This document shows positions 24,830 through 36,622 of a DNA stretch of 64,000 bases, in pieces; position 1 is the first letter of the stretch, and every line of letters begins with the position of its first letter. A program made the position numbers and the translations under genes. The stretch comes from Oopsacas minuta. Taxonomy: Eukaryota; Porifera; Hexactinellida; Lyssacinosida; Leucopsacidae. The stretch spans positions 1 to 64,000 of the forward strand of contig JAKMXF010000005.1 of the NCBI GenBank assembly GCA_024704765.1, in the 5' to 3' direction. Below the pieces are notes generated by a model, which saw nothing but the letters and a program-made list of their open reading frames with translations, was not told the DNA's origin and made no database searches.

Positions 24830-25227
24830 TCACTTGTGGAAAAATTGCAAATCAATTCTACTTCACTTTTTACTTCTCATCCGATTTCATATGATTTCCT
24901 TTTTGAAAAGCTTACTGAAATGAATGCATCTTTTGACTTGTTTTCTCATAATATTTCTAATAGAGCACTTCAGTTGCGAGCTTGTAATTATTTTCAAAGA
25001 TTTTTAACTGAACAGAGAGACCTATTATTTTGGATTACGTCTCTTCAGGGACAGATTCATATAGGTGAATTATCTCTTGAGATTAGCGGAGCCGAAGCTT
25101 TATTGATGAGGATTGAAGAGCTGAAAATTGAAATTTATGCTCGGGAAGATAACTATAATTCAGTTTATAACTTCGGATTAGAATTAGTTCAGGATGTGCA
25201 TTTTTCAAAACAAGAAATATCTACGAG
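24830..25227 (+). CDS. Alpha-spectrin internal exon (repeat 5- or 14-type)
   Basis: The acceptor is TATTTTATAG. The donor is AG|GTATCA, splitting a codon after two bases. The frame reads SLVEKLQINSTSLFTSHPIS, then YFQRFLTEQRDLLFWITSLQ, SGAEALLMRIEELKIEI and FSKQEIST. The RFLxxxRDLxxWI and GAEALL blocks occur only in two related alpha-spectrin repeats (5 and 14 in vertebrate numbering). With the exon at 40350-40664, the spacing from HE to SHP (KTAIQ|SLVEK) equals that of the family, both in phase 0, so that exon is its upstream neighbour in the mRNA although it lies downstream here. Confidence 0.9.
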
Positions 25228-25339
25228 GTATCATTAACAATTACAGTATTCTCGCTTGTTAGGTCACTGTGAGATACTTTCTTTGTGCTTTTGGTCGCTA
25301 CGTGATTGGATATCCTCTGCACTGCGTACCCGTGATTAA

Positions 25340-25460
25340 GGTTTCAGAGTTCCATCATGAATTTGGTTGATCGCCGCCCAATAAAGTGAATTTTAGATAT
25401 TTCAAATTGGTGGCAATTTCGTCATGATTCCGTCATAGGTATGAATTTTCGCCCAAGGCT
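25340..25460 (-). repeat. R1 dispersed repeat fragment
   Basis: On the minus strand: 'gcgaaaattcatacctatgac' followed by 'atgacgaaattg', as in the R1 copies at 31200 and 13950. Only the left part of the family is present. Confidence 0.45.
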
Positions 25461-25604
25461 CGAACTTCTCCGAGCCAAGCTAGTCCGATCGCTTAGATTT
25501 TATTACTTGCGCCACATTGCTGATGATCCCTGAGTACTTGATTTGAATCTTAAAAGTTAAAGCTCTTGTAATTCATAGCCTACTAAAGACAAGATCTGAT
25601 CACT

Positions 25605-26162
25605 ACTAGGACTGTTGACGAATCCTCATTATCTAAGATCCGGGTATAGAATCCTTGGGCACAGAATGCCCAGGTATAACCGGGTACCCGAGTATTTGAA
25701 TTACAGTGGGGTTACATGCTTATTTTCTTACCAGAAAAGCACAATAAGTCGAATATTTCAGGATCAAATTTGTCATGTTCTCTACCCATTATACTACAAT
25801 ATATGTTATTCAATCAAACTAAATAGCGATATGATTTAATACAATGGATAACTGAAGACCAAACGCTAATAGAACAGTAGTTGATCATCATTATAAGACA
25901 GTCAGGTGATAAAACATCATAAGAACTTTACTGGAAAGTCTTTATGATTACGTAGGTTCCTCCTCCCACTTAATATAGATCTTAACATCGTGTTGAAAAG
26001 GCCTGCTGCGGAAATGCACTTTCAGCTTCTACACTGGTAGGAGGGATAGTATATAGGGACTATGCTATTTCGTGTATAATATTATATTACCCGGGTACCC
26101 GAGGCTTCAATTACCCGAGTATCGAATATTAATCGAAATTTTGGAACCGGGTCCCACCACTA
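25605..26162. mobile_element. hAT-like non-autonomous element with GGGTACCCG words
   Basis: Left part TAGGACTGTTGACG with 'ggtacccgagtatttgaattac'. Right part 'acccgggtacccgaggcttcaattac' and GGGTCCCACCACTAG. These are related words in inverted arrangement, like CTAGTGGTGGGACCCGG hAT termini. The outer boundaries and target duplication are not certain. Confidence 0.4.
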
Positions 26163-26930
26163 GCAAGTATATATTAAATAATGCTCAATCTTTGAAACCA
26201 TGTTGAACGTTAATTCTTTACCTATGTTTAATATGTTGAAATACCAAATGATCTAAAGCCTTCTCTCTACAAAATCTACGCATTTTTTCATGATAAGTTT
26301 CGCCTTTTATCCCTGGGCCCTTGAAAATTTACTCCGTGATCAAGCAATATCTTTAGTAGGCTATGTGTAAACATATTTTTTGAGTTTTCGCATGACATAA
26401 GATCACATAGGAAGGTATTCCAAACCCTTTACTAACAAATTCGCGCTGGGAATTATATCAGCCTCTACTACCATATAGCATTTTGGGGAATACCCATTTA
26501 TCTTCAAAGTTGTATAATATTTTGCCTACTAGGTGATCAACATTGATATTTGTATTTACTTTCTGTTTTCGAAAAGGATTGTGTGATTTTTTATTTCTCA
26601 ACAATATATTAGTTGTTAAAATGCCCTATTCATTGATTGCTATTGCTAATGGATTCTCTATGTAATTCATAGGTGCTTTGTACCTTATATTGTCAAATGG
26701 TATTATTGTCTCAGGCTTTGCGTGTATAAACCATGGTGATGCATTCAACATTTGTAGAAATGACTCTTTCGCTGGATAGAAAACACTTAGGCCTCAAATG
26801 AAATGTTCAATTGACAATATGCTTCATTTACAAACTTTTCCCTACTATATTGATGCAGCTATATTATAGCCTACCATACATAAGGACTCTCAACTTATTT
26901 AGGATTTTCGGGTGTATGTCTCGACCGAAG
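26163..26930. other. Intron sequence, nothing recognised
   Basis: Part of the only spectrin intron lying wholly inside one contig (25228-28766, 3539 bases). Confidence 0.45.
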
Positions 26931-27850
26931 CATTTTAGTGAGTTCCTTTGTTTCACAAACAGCTAATTTTGCCTGAATAAATGTATTGCATGTATGTAGA
27001 TCAACAAATTATCAGCCAATATATGTAAAGATACTTTAATAATATGTCAAAATCTTGTCTAATAAGCATCTACCCTCTCTAAATATGTCATTCTTTCATA
27101 ACTTGTAGAAACATTAAATCTTTCATTTCAAAGTGGTTTTTATGAAATTACCTATAGATACTTTTCTACAAATATCAAAGATTTGCATAGTAAATTTTGT
27201 TCGTCCTTGATTTACTGTAGACGCCATGTGTCACACATTTTTGAATTTTCAATTAAGTCGATAATTATGAGAGTTATTTTTATGTTAGAATAGCCAATTT
27301 GTAATAAATAGCCGCCTTCCCATACCCTTGTTATTCATTTTGGCATGATATCTGAAAATTTATTGCGTAATGTGAATAGCATGTTCACAATTAGGTTACA
27401 TTGGTAAGAGATAACACATCAAATTGTATTTTATTGATATGGGATTTCGGCATTTGCTACAAATTTGGTATTCAGATTTACGATAACTTTCACGATTATC
27501 GAGTATCCATTGAATATTCATAGAAATGTGTGATTCTGAAAAACGAGCCAATTTTTCTATCATAAAATTTGTATGTATATATAAGTATATATTTTCTATA
27601 GCTTAATTCGAATATTCACTTTGAACTGAGTGGTGCAATATTTAACTTTCCACAATATCTCAATGAATGACCTATTTACCAGATTACTGCTTACTAAACA
27701 ACATTTTTACCCATTCCTGAATTGTTTTTAATAAATCTTTTGATAAATGGTTGTTCTACATATATACAATACAATATTTATTCAGGCAAGAATGAGTCAT
27801 TTCTGAAATACAGAAATTAGTACTTGCAAATACTTCGCTCAAACCACATC
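26930..27850. repeat. FB1 foldback family, long copy
   Basis: Contains the family core CTTCCCATACCCTTGTTATTC at about 27317, followed by ATTTTGGCATGATATCTGA. The outer parts match the copy at 15350-16290: 'tgcctgaat-aatgtattgcat', 'tatgtcaaaatcttgtcta-taagcat', 'atttcatt', and 'gataccttttct'-like words. It has no ORF and lies in a spectrin intron. Confidence 0.6.
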
Positions 27851-28766
27851 CCTAATTGAAATTCTTAAATGAGTTGTGAGGCTATTGCTATGACTATACT
27901 CATTTTAGCATATGCTGTGAAGTTTGAAAGTAAATGAGGAATTTCTGATCTGATATAATGGGTAATTGACTGGTTAGAAGTTACCAAGTATATAATTACT
28001 GATCTATTAATGACATACATATTTGGAGCTATGTTGAGTATTTTTACTGATGCTGAAGCTTATATAATCATTTTTAATAGTATGATGTATCATGTGAAAT
28101 TTACAGCAAATTTAATATCAACACAATGTTGTTAACTAATTAATTGATGTTACACAATCAGAATAACCGAAACAACTGATGATAACTAACTAATGTTAAC
28201 AGAACTAATGTTGAGATTAATATTCCTCCGGTTTCTAAATAAATAAATAACTCCCATGCCGATGGAAGGCTACGAAGGTTAGATAACAGAGTTCCCGGAG
28301 GAATGCAATGCCTGTGCATATTCAGTTCTTCATTAGCATCTAATTGTCATAGGTAACCAAACGTGAAATATTATTTTGCTGAGCCCTTTTGATAAATATC
28401 AATTTGTACTACTCTTTGGGCTAAAATTTCGACTTCATATTTTTGGATTTGCCTACATTGATCTCAGTTCATTTTCATACATTTAATTAAAGATATAACT
28501 TTTAGGAATTGGTCGTTTGTTCCTTGATGCCATATTTCCGATTGCCTTGAAATGTATTGTAGTTAATGCTTAGGAATCTTAACTTTGTCCAATCTCCAAC
28601 CTGAAAAGGGGTGTTTGGCCCCGCCCCTACTCTTCGCATCATTAATCCTTTATCTAAATGTAGGTTAACTTTGAACCTCAGTGACATAAACTTTATCTGC
28701 CATTTATGCTTATGTATTTCACCATTCAAGTTCCCATGAAAATTTTATTGTAAATCTTCTATATAG
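27851..28766. other. Intron sequence, nothing recognised
   Basis: AT-rich DNA ending in AAATCTTCTATATAG (AG at 28765-28766), the acceptor of the next spectrin exon. Confidence 0.45.
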
Positions 28767-29310
28767 ACTGGATGAGTTAAAATCAAATTGGTTGGAACTT
28801 AATGATGCTTACCATTCTCAAGAATCTAAAGTATCTCAATTACTAGCTCTTTTAATATATTTTCGTGATGTAGAGCAATGCGAAAATTGGATATCATTAA
28901 AGAATACCTTTATTTCAAACATTGAATCCGATGTTTCATTAGATGGTGTTCATCTTATCTTGCGAAACGTTAATGAACTATCTGACAGTCTGCTTATACA
29001 AGATGATAAAGTTTCAGGATTACAGGAATCAGCAACGACATTAATCCAATCCCGTCATTATGCTTCTGCTGTAATAGCTGAAAAACGAGTTGATATTCTT
29101 CAAAAATGGAAAGGTTTGAAAGCGTTAGTCTCAGATAAACGTGAAGATGTTGTTTATATGTATTCTTTGCATCAATTCCTCCTGGACGCTGCTGATATTG
29201 AGGGTTGGATATCAGAGAAATGTGAAACTTGTGTATCTGATTCGTTTAAAACATCAACTTATACTTCAATCGAGCACTTTTGTAACAGGCAGGAAACATC
29301 TAAGGCAGAG
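28767..29310 (+). CDS. Alpha-spectrin internal exon (following repeat pair)
   Basis: The exon begins with one base that completes an Arg codon left open by the exon ending at 25227, giving EISTR|LDELKSNW, in register with the family. It then has the CENWISLKNTFIS helix, SLDGVHLILRNVNEL, LIQSRHYASAVIAEKR, and an LHQFLLDAADIEGWISEKCE helix. It ends at GCAGAG|GTATGA in phase 0. These blocks match the repeat pair that follows the RFLxxxRDL repeat (6-7 or 15-16). Phase and position show that 24830-25227 and this exon are consecutive and correctly ordered within contig D. Confidence 0.92.
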
Positions 29311-30318
29311 GTATGAAAAACTTTATTGCATTGGAACCGCTTTCTTTGGACAGCTCGAGAGTAATGCTGTTCCGATTATAGATGTATGATGTATATACTT
29401 GTAGTTCTCGTCGTCCGTATTTTGACTATTCTCATAGAATATTTTTTGTCTTATTTATATGTACGCAACTCCTTCCTGCGACAAAGCAGTGGCTTCGTTA
29501 CGCACATAAGCAGTTCGATAGAGAAATAATCACAATTGTTGAATTACTAATTGACCTTTTTACTGTGCCGACTATGCTTTAGTACAATGATGCCCAACTG
29601 TCGGACCACGGTCCAGATCCGGAACTTTCTTCAATCTAGTCCGGACCGCAAGCTTGGGATTGGATTCATCCATACTTCTTTCAAAATTCTGATTATATAC
29701 CAAATAAATTCTATGTATTTACTCTTCGAGATATTTTTGCCATATTTATATACTATTTCATTTAGATAGAGACTTAACTTACACTGATTTATTTCATTAT
29801 TTATTATTCCAAGTAATACTTATTGACTTGTATGCGCTTTTAGCATTAGATTCATAGTAGGAAATTTTGTAGTATATTTCAGATTCATATAAGTGATTAA
29901 TTCAGGGAATTTTATGTTGTGGACTGCTGATCTTTTTTGTATAAATATATGGACCTTGACTGAAATCCTATGGGCATCTATGCTTTAGTATATGTTTGAG
30001 TATTGATTTTAGTGATTATTTTGTATTTTTGTTGCTTTTTTCCGTATCCGCTCTACAGCCTACACCGATGAAAATTAAGGGCTGAATGGGTTCAGACTTT
30101 TGTATATTTTACCTCTGTATACGATTTTCGATCTAATAGATTTTGCCACTTTTTGTGCCACGTTAAAATTAGTGTATAGGGTTTATGGATTGTTAAATAC
30201 TAGGAGCAAAATCATAGAAGCAGGTTATTAACAATAGAGGATAATACTAATGTTATTTATTTAATCTTATTACTACATATTGGATTGGCTTGATTCAATA
30301 ATTTAGAATAAGCGTAAC
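29311..30318. other. Intron sequence with one hAT-like end
   Basis: Starts with the GTATGA donor. A stretch at about 29587-29640 (CAATGATGCCCAACTGTCGG, then ACCACGGTCC) resembles a worn hAT terminus, but no partner end was found. Nothing else recognised. Confidence 0.35.
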
Positions 30319-30549
30319 CAGTGGCGTAGACAAGGTGACTTTAGCATTATTGTTAGACAATCACAACATTCGTTTATGGACATTCAAGGGATTAGAATTA
30401 CATTAATAAATATTCATATCCTATATATTTACTACACAATGGATGTAATGTTGGTTAAATTGTTGGGGAGGTAAATAGTATTGAATTCACATGAAATCAT
30501 TTTGGTGAATATGTCGCCACCTCACTTTTATTGCTGCCTACGCCTCTGG
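30319..30549. mobile_element. Possible hAT MITE
   Basis: The left end CAGTGGCGTAGACAAGG and right end CTGCCTACGCCTCTG are an imperfect inverted repeat of a common hAT type. The 8 bases on either side do not match, so a target duplication is not supported. Confidence 0.45.
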
Positions 30550-31195
30550 TCGTCAGCCACATGAAACTTAAAACAGGAATAACTCAATAACGATAGTAGT
30601 TCCGACTATACTTACAATTGAAGAAGTGTAGTAGGTGTTAGGATGGACACACTGACCACACTAATCACGACGTTACCAAAGTTGGAGTGATGATTACAAA
30701 GCAAATTTTGAAAAACCTTTACAATATTTGCATATTTTTCTCAGTTAATATGAGGTCATGGATTAGTAGAACTCTTATAACTCCATTTTAATATGAGAGT
30801 GCAATAGATTTTCATAGCCTTCTAGTATTTCCATGATTGTTGATTTTGGGACAAGGATGCACCTATTGACCCAACTGAAGTTAAGTAATTGTCACCTATT
30901 TGTTAGCATCATCATTACCAGGCATAATAACGTATTCTAGGGTTTATTTTTCGTATTCCACCGGAATTTTGTCTTAATATGTTGGAATAGTAATAAATTG
31001 GATCTTAATACAGACTATGATCAATAAACGATACTTAACTTGAAACATATTGACATTAAACACAAATCAATCCATGGTAGGTAAGAGCAACTCCTTATCT
31101 AGTGCCAACTTTGAGATTCAACCTCACCTATCTATATTATTAAATCGCAATAAATTTGTACATACAGGCTGACTTTTTGCATTCAAGGGTATTTT
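30550..31195. other. No recognised gene
   Basis: AT-rich, presumably intronic. Confidence 0.35.
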
Positions 31196-31199
31196 GGAA

Positions 31200-32425
31200 C
31201 TAGCCTTGACAATTTTCAAGTCTTGAACGAAAATTCATGCCTATGACCATAGGCGTCGATCGTGACGGGGCCGGCCCCGCCGGCCCCCTCAGTATTTGCA
31301 ACTGGTGGGGCCTAACCCACCTGGCCCCCGTCAGGTTTTGGTCTATCAGACTTCGGAAGTTTGAATTATATTTGTCAGGGTTGATTCATTTAACACGGAA
31401 GCAATTAATTATTAATACAGTTTTCACGCTTTTCTATAACACCGATTATTTTGAAATTCAGAATCCTGACCCAAGTTCCATGACTAGAGGTGTTCACTAT
31501 TTGGAGGTTTAACTGTGCTTACATTTTCCACGGAAGCCATTAATTATATATTTTTTCATTTAGCAAGGAAGCCACTAGCCCTAGTCAAAGTAATTACACT
31601 CCCTGGCCAAAAGTACTTGAACACTTTTGAACCACTTGTGGTACAAGAGGACATAGTAAAATGCTTGGACCACTTACCATGGTTCTTGAATTATAGAGAG
31701 TATATTGTTACTACTACTAATGGATCATTTAAATTTATAATTTCATAATTGCTTCTTATAGTTTATGCTTTTGTTAAGTTTTGTTGGCTAAATTTAAATG
31801 TTTAAGATTTATTATACTAGACGCACTATGTATGATTATGAATTTCGATGTAATGAACCCCGAAACCTCGTGAACCTGGTCCCGTTAGCTTTATTCCGAA
31901 ATCTGAAAAGTTCGACGCCTATGCCTATGACGAAATTATGACTTCATTACCACTTTTGGGATTTACGAAAAATCACATTATTCACCACTACTCAGCTAAT
32001 ATTTATCCTATATTATTGAAAGTTGAATCACAGGTACCCCATAATATGCCAAACGTTCTGACATCATCACTTTGCATAATTGCAAACTCACTATGAATTA
32101 TTCTGTCATCGTGACTCTACTAAATTTGAAAATTTTCAATTTTCTAGATGTTCTGGCATTTCTTAATTCATGATGTTCTAAGGCCGAGATTTCTAGCCAC
32201 AAGCCACGCAATAACTCCAACATTACCACAGAAGGCCATTACATTAAATTTAGACCATGGATGATAAAAATTTATATTTCCATAAAAATTCACCTCGAGC
32301 CACGTGGTGCTCAGTAGATTTCGTCGCGTAGCGACACCAAGTCTCTGATGAATGTAGCTGTTATATGTTAAAACCACGGACAATGATTAAGAATACTTCC
32401 GCCCGTCCTGCAGCTTCCTAGCAAG
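31200..32425 (+). repeat. R1 dispersed repeat, long copy split by a MITE
   Basis: Left part 31200-31247 ('gaacgaaaattcatgcctatgac') and right part 31924-32425 ('gaaattatgacttcatt', 'gaatcacaggtacc', 'ctcgagccacgtggtg', 'tagcaagcgaag') flank a 676-base insertion. The right half matches 51640-51905 in order, with 'ttccgcccgt' and 'agcaagcgaag' best conserved. No ORF survives. Nature unknown. Confidence 0.65.
31248..31923. mobile_element. hAT non-autonomous element with perfect 8-base target duplication
   Basis: The termini are CATAGGCGTCGA and TCGACGCCTATG, perfect 12-base inverted repeats. CCTATGAC stands on both sides (31240-31247 and 31924-31931). The left interior is an isolated GC-rich block around GGGGCCGGCCCCGCCGGCCC. 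It is inserted into an R1 repeat. No transposase frame is recognised. Confidence 0.85.
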
Positions 32426-33100
32426 CGAAGTGCGCTTATATATGTTTATTATAAGTGCTTTTCTTTCAGAAATTGCCTGCGTAAGTTAGCTGTAAGTTTG
32501 CCATCAAGGTCGCCCTAACGTTTCCATTCATCTTACGAATATTCCACACACAAATTGTACATTGAAACGAAATTTTAACCTCCTTTACATGAGAGTAACT
32601 ACCATTACTTTGTATCTTGCTTATACGTGAAGTGAGTAATAATGACATAGCAAATTTTGAGATTTCTAAACAAAATTGAATGTTTTGTAACCACTTCACA
32701 ATAAATTGTGAGCGTAGCTTTCAACAACTTGAAAATTTCTATCTCTTCTGACATCTAAGTCTATTCAGTAATATTTTTAATGTGGCAGTATTAATTAGGA
32801 GAACTATAAAATGTTAAATTCAACCAAGTACATGTAATATAATTCCTAGTTCCAATTTGAACAAATAAAATTACTAGACTAAGCTGTCGGCACGCCAACT
32901 CACTACATCAATATATTTCCAGTTTTGATGATTTTATAGGCTAGTTGCCAGAGGGTGATAATTGAGTCTTTCAAGGAAGTTCTTATGATTGTTTCTTGAT
33001 CTCTAGCATATTCTGATCCAGTATTCACGGGGTGCCTTGGTGGAAACTTGATAATTATGAATATTTACATAAACCTACGGCGTATATCCCGTTTATTTGC
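32426..33100. other. No recognised gene
   Basis: AT-rich, presumably intronic. Confidence 0.35.
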
Positions 33101-33450
33101 GAACTGCAATTTTTGTTTGAGACTATATCAAAGCTAGGACAAGTGCCATTCATATTGGTAAGGAGCTAATAGAATAAGAAAAAACTTGCCCTGTTGGGAT
33201 ACAGGGAAATTTTATTATAGCTGGACTCTGCCCTTTTGGATAATTCATATATAATGACGTTATTATGTCTTATTGGCCACTTAATAGGGCTTTAATTCCA
33301 CTAGAGTCGAAAGAGAGGTTACTCGATGTGTTTAGGGCACATTTTGTTTTTGGAATGTTGCCACATTCCTGAACCTTGCGATGGAGAAACTTTTCCCAAA
33401 TACTATCATGTGACCACTCAAACAAACAGGAATTTTACACTGATTACAAA
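33100..33450 (+). repeat. R2 dispersed repeat, partial copy
   Basis: Blocks in common with 21100-21460 in the same order: 'gtttgagacta', 'gctggactctgcc' against 'gctcggactctacc', 'tgtttagggcacatttt' and 'ttggaatgttgcca'. Non-coding. Confidence 0.6.
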
Positions 33451-34821
33451 AATCAATATGAAAATTTTGTTAGAAATATATATGGAATTTTTATTGGATT
33501 ATGCCTATTTTAGCTCCAAAATGTTTTATATGTGTTAAATTATTGATTTTATTCTGACTGTGAATCTAATTTATTTTTCATTTTGATTACGTGATCACAA
33601 ATTTACGAATTAGGGCTTTAGGTGAATGAAAACTGAGCGTAGTAGCGTGCTCCGAATAACCTGTAGAACTCTGTGAAAGAGGGGTATGATATGTTAAGGA
33701 GGTAGATTTGAGGTTGACCCAATAGAAAACTCTTGAAACAAATCTGAAGTCAGTGAATAAATATTACTAGGATAACAATTGTTCCTAAAATCAAGCAAAT
33801 TAATCTGAAAATGAACAAATAACTCCATTGCTCGGAAATAGACATTGGTACAATATGTAGGGGTATGTAATTTTGTATCTTTATCAGAGATATCAAATAC
33901 ACAAATGACAAAAGTCCATCATTTCTAATTGTACGTATTTATTGTTACAACACTCATACGAATCCGGATGAATTGTTTGTTCAGGTTTGTTAATGTTGAA
34001 AATTTGATCAAATAGACTATAGATGACGTAAAATTACTTGAATATCACAAGAAAAGACGTGAAGTTTCCCTGTGGACAAGGGGTGGACGTTTATGGCTAT
34101 ATGTCAACTTGTACAGAAATCTGTGGTAGATATGTGCAGTGCTTTGAGCCTGAACAATTTGGTCATTGGATATCTTCGGGATATAGACATGTAGAAGAAT
34201 AACACAAATTTGGATTCTTATTATACTCTCCGTTGATTCAATAAAATAACAGCGCTCGACAAAATTGAAATTCTGTGGTGCCTTGCTTGGCCACCAACTC
34301 GCATAGTTATAAAATTATGAAAATCTTTGGTGGGTTAAGGTAAAATACTAGCAGCTATTGTCACCAAACCACAGGATTTGTAGAGTATTGTAAAATATAT
34401 TCATTTGTAATATAATAATGATATATTATAATACTAGATGAGTTCCATCGCTGGGTCCTTCTCTTCTGGAAAGGTTGACCTATTTGTCGAGATCAATAAT
34501 TTGAACCTCTATATATTTACACCTAGCGTGACAAGTAGTTTGGAGCATAATATTCTCTTGCTTACCTACAGGTCCCAATAAGCATTCTACTATGGATAAA
34601 CGAATTCGATTACCAGGACTTTCGATAATACAGTGCTATCTTGATTCGACTCATGAATTCTTGATTCTGATCAAAATATTCTTGAGCCTTAATAGTACAA
34701 TCGGTAGAGGGCTAATACTGAGTTGTCGTCGAAGGAACGTTATATGATGGTTTCTTGATCTCAAACAATCCCCCGTGGCCAGAGCTTGCAAACCTAGCAA
34801 TTGTATTATTTAAATAGACCT
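33451..34821. other. No recognised gene
   Basis: AT-rich, no coding similarity. The segment just before 34822 loosely matches the reverse complement of about 21070-21115, so the foldback arm may extend further left. Confidence 0.35.
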
Positions 34822-34960
34822 GTGCATAGATTAGTGAGGCACGTAGAATATTGAGGCACTGTATACATAGACCATGGATGAATATCTACTGTAGAATATT
34901 GAGGCACGGTAACAGAGGGAGAAACCATATACAGAATATGTAGTTGTCATCATGCTGTTT
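34822..34960. repeat. Foldback arm near the end of contig D, partner of 20930-21068
   Basis: Carries GCATAGATTAGTGAGGCACG and CCATGGATGAATATCTACTG, the near-exact reverse complement of the start of contig C. The arms face each other only if D is followed by C. Confidence 0.75.
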
Positions 34961-35036
34961 TCTTTTATTAATAGTATTTACGTATTTCAATCATGACTTG
35001 AAAATATACTTGTTTTTGACAACACATACGTGTACA

Positions 35037-35086
35037 GTGAAACCTCATTAATTATTATTACAAACGCGGTCAATACGAATCTCCTG
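35037..35086 (+). repeat. Tigger/pogo-like left terminus at a contig end
   Basis: TA-CAGTGAAACCTCATTAATT followed by 'attattacaaacgcgg' is a typical Tigger terminal repeat. The element runs off the contig at the n. A right partner was not recognised. Confidence 0.5.
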
Positions 35087-35087
35087 N
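35087..35087. other. Assembly gap (single n), contig D/E
   Basis: To the left is the first 50 bases of a Tigger-like element. To the right is the C-terminus of a hAT transposase. The two sides do not belong to one element. Confidence 0.8.
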
Positions 35088-35451
35088 CCTGCTATTTTAA
35101 AACACGCAAGAAGGATAGCTAGTTTATTTGGAAGCACTTACACTTGCGAGGCATTTTTCTCTAAAATGAAATATATCAAGAACAAATATAGAACTAATTT
35201 GACTGATGACCACCTCCTAGACGTTCTTCGTATTTCATCGACTGATATGAAACCTAATATAGATGGCATCTTAATACAACAACAAAAACAGTAACAACCT
35301 TCACATTAATATTTTGCTCTGATAAATTACTCATAATAATACAGTACTATATTAATATATAGAATACATGATCCTTAACTTTTAATGCTGCTCGCCAATC
35401 TAATACGAAACTAATATTTGGCTCATAGAAGAAAAAGGTTGAAGACCCCTG
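35088..35451 (+). mobile_element. Right half of a hAT element (transposase C-terminus and TIR)
   Basis: From the gap the frame reads AILKHARRIASLFGSTYTCE, then AFFSKMKYIKNKYRTNLTDD and LLDVLRIS, and stops at 35292-35294. This is the hAT dimerisation region of the GTF2IRD2/SCAND3 type. The right terminus AGGTTGAAGACCCCTG ends at 35451 and is followed by GTGAAGCG. The left terminus CAGGGGTCTTCAACCT, preceded by GTGAAGTG, is at 41854 in contig F. Confidence 0.85.
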
Positions 35452-35459
35452 GTGAAGCG

Positions 35460-36130
35460 AATAACTCCAACATCCAAGGCTTCTCAGCCTTCGTAGGGTG
35501 GCTGAATCAAGTGAAGAGCCGACATGGAATTCATGGGAGGCTTACTAGTGAGGCAACATCTGTCAAATGGTAGTAGTGACCATTGGATGGAATTGATTCC
35601 AAAGGTGATAAAGGATACAACCCGAAAGATCTATGTGATTGTGATTAGACTGGTACCTACTACAACAGTCTACTTCAAAGTACCTGGTGTTGAGTATATT
35701 TTATGTATTAAACTTGTATATTTACCATTTTGAACAATTTTGGTGGTTTAATCTTTGATATATCATCTTCATATCAATAACCTGAGTTGCTCCACAAACT
35801 CTCTAGCTATTAAAGAATCAATGAGGTATATTCAATCCTTTATTTATGAAAAATTGGGGAATGAGTGCAAAAGTACCTATCTTTTGATTATAGATTCATT
35901 CCCTGGGCAAGTATCACACCAAGCACAAAATATTGGCCCACTCAGAGGAGTTATTCGAGAGTCCAATGCTGGATTCGGCTTAAAGGATTTCGTGAAGAAG
36001 CTACAGAATCTTGCAACAAACTTTTCCAAAATATCGGAAAATTTGGCAAGGAAATATTGCTTCGAGACTAATCTTATGGATCTTTTCGTGAGATTATCCT
36101 CCCAGAGTGATGTATTTCTGTAACTTTCGG
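35460..36130 (+). pseudogene. Right part of a Tigger/pogo transposase, degenerate
   Basis: Directly after the hAT target duplication the + strand reads SNIQGFSAFVGWLNQVKSRH, then GIHGRLTSEATSV. This is the end of a CENP-B-type DNA-binding domain (GWLxxFKxRHGI). It continues with stops through GYNPKDLCDCD, where the first catalytic Asp is expected (CDETGLFY in relatives, here followed by a stop), and on to a LLIIDSFPGQ segment near 35880-35920, plausibly the second Asp block. The N-terminal part, up to PATGPMLCNLVQCEV, is at 41530-41853 in contig F. Confidence 0.72.
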
Positions 36131-36590
36131 CGAATTTTAACTTGTAAAATATGTGGTCAATCTGGTCTCTCATCGAGATCCAAACGCTGCAAATCAGATA
36201 ATATCTAACGTCCATCTAATATAGATGCTTTATTCGCTTCCTTAACCTTTTCCTCATAGTTGCTATACTTGTATATAGATAAATAGTGTTGTAGTCTTGT
36301 GTACACATGATTTTAGTTTATTGTTGAATCAGTTATTACCAACCCATATTTTTGAATAAATTTTATACACACCAATGACGTAATATCAAGAAAAATAGAC
36401 TTTTTAGAAGAAAATTAATACTCCCAATCAACTCGTAGGTATCGATAATCTATACGCAAATTATATATTATACAACGATAGGGCTCATAATGCCTATTCC
36501 TTACCAAATGCCGTTTGAAACCACTGTGGAACAAATTTTTTGAAAACATATTTTTTACGTACAAATATCTTCGATAATTTGGCGATCGAA
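36131..36590. other. No recognised gene
   Basis: AT-rich DNA after the Tigger relic. Its right TIR was not recognised. Confidence 0.35.
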
Positions 36591-36593
36591 ATG

Positions 36594-36622
36594 GTTAATC
36601 GGGATTTCTTATCCCGATTAAC
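36594..36622. repeat. 12-base perfect hairpin
   Basis: GTTAATCGGGAT and ATCCCGATTAAC flank a 5-base loop. Related words ('gttaatcgggacaatcggttaac') occur at about 36968-36991. These may be remains of Tigger-like termini. Confidence 0.5.

Noticed and set aside
24830-29310. Assigning exact repeat numbers (5-7 versus 14-16) to the internal spectrin exons
   Set aside because: The two alpha-spectrin repeat blocks are internal duplicates and cannot be separated from these fragments by eye.
30319-30549. 8-base target duplication for the CAGTGGCGTAG element
   Set aside because: Flanking 8-mers AGCGTAAC and GTCGTCAG do not match, so only the inverted ends support the call.
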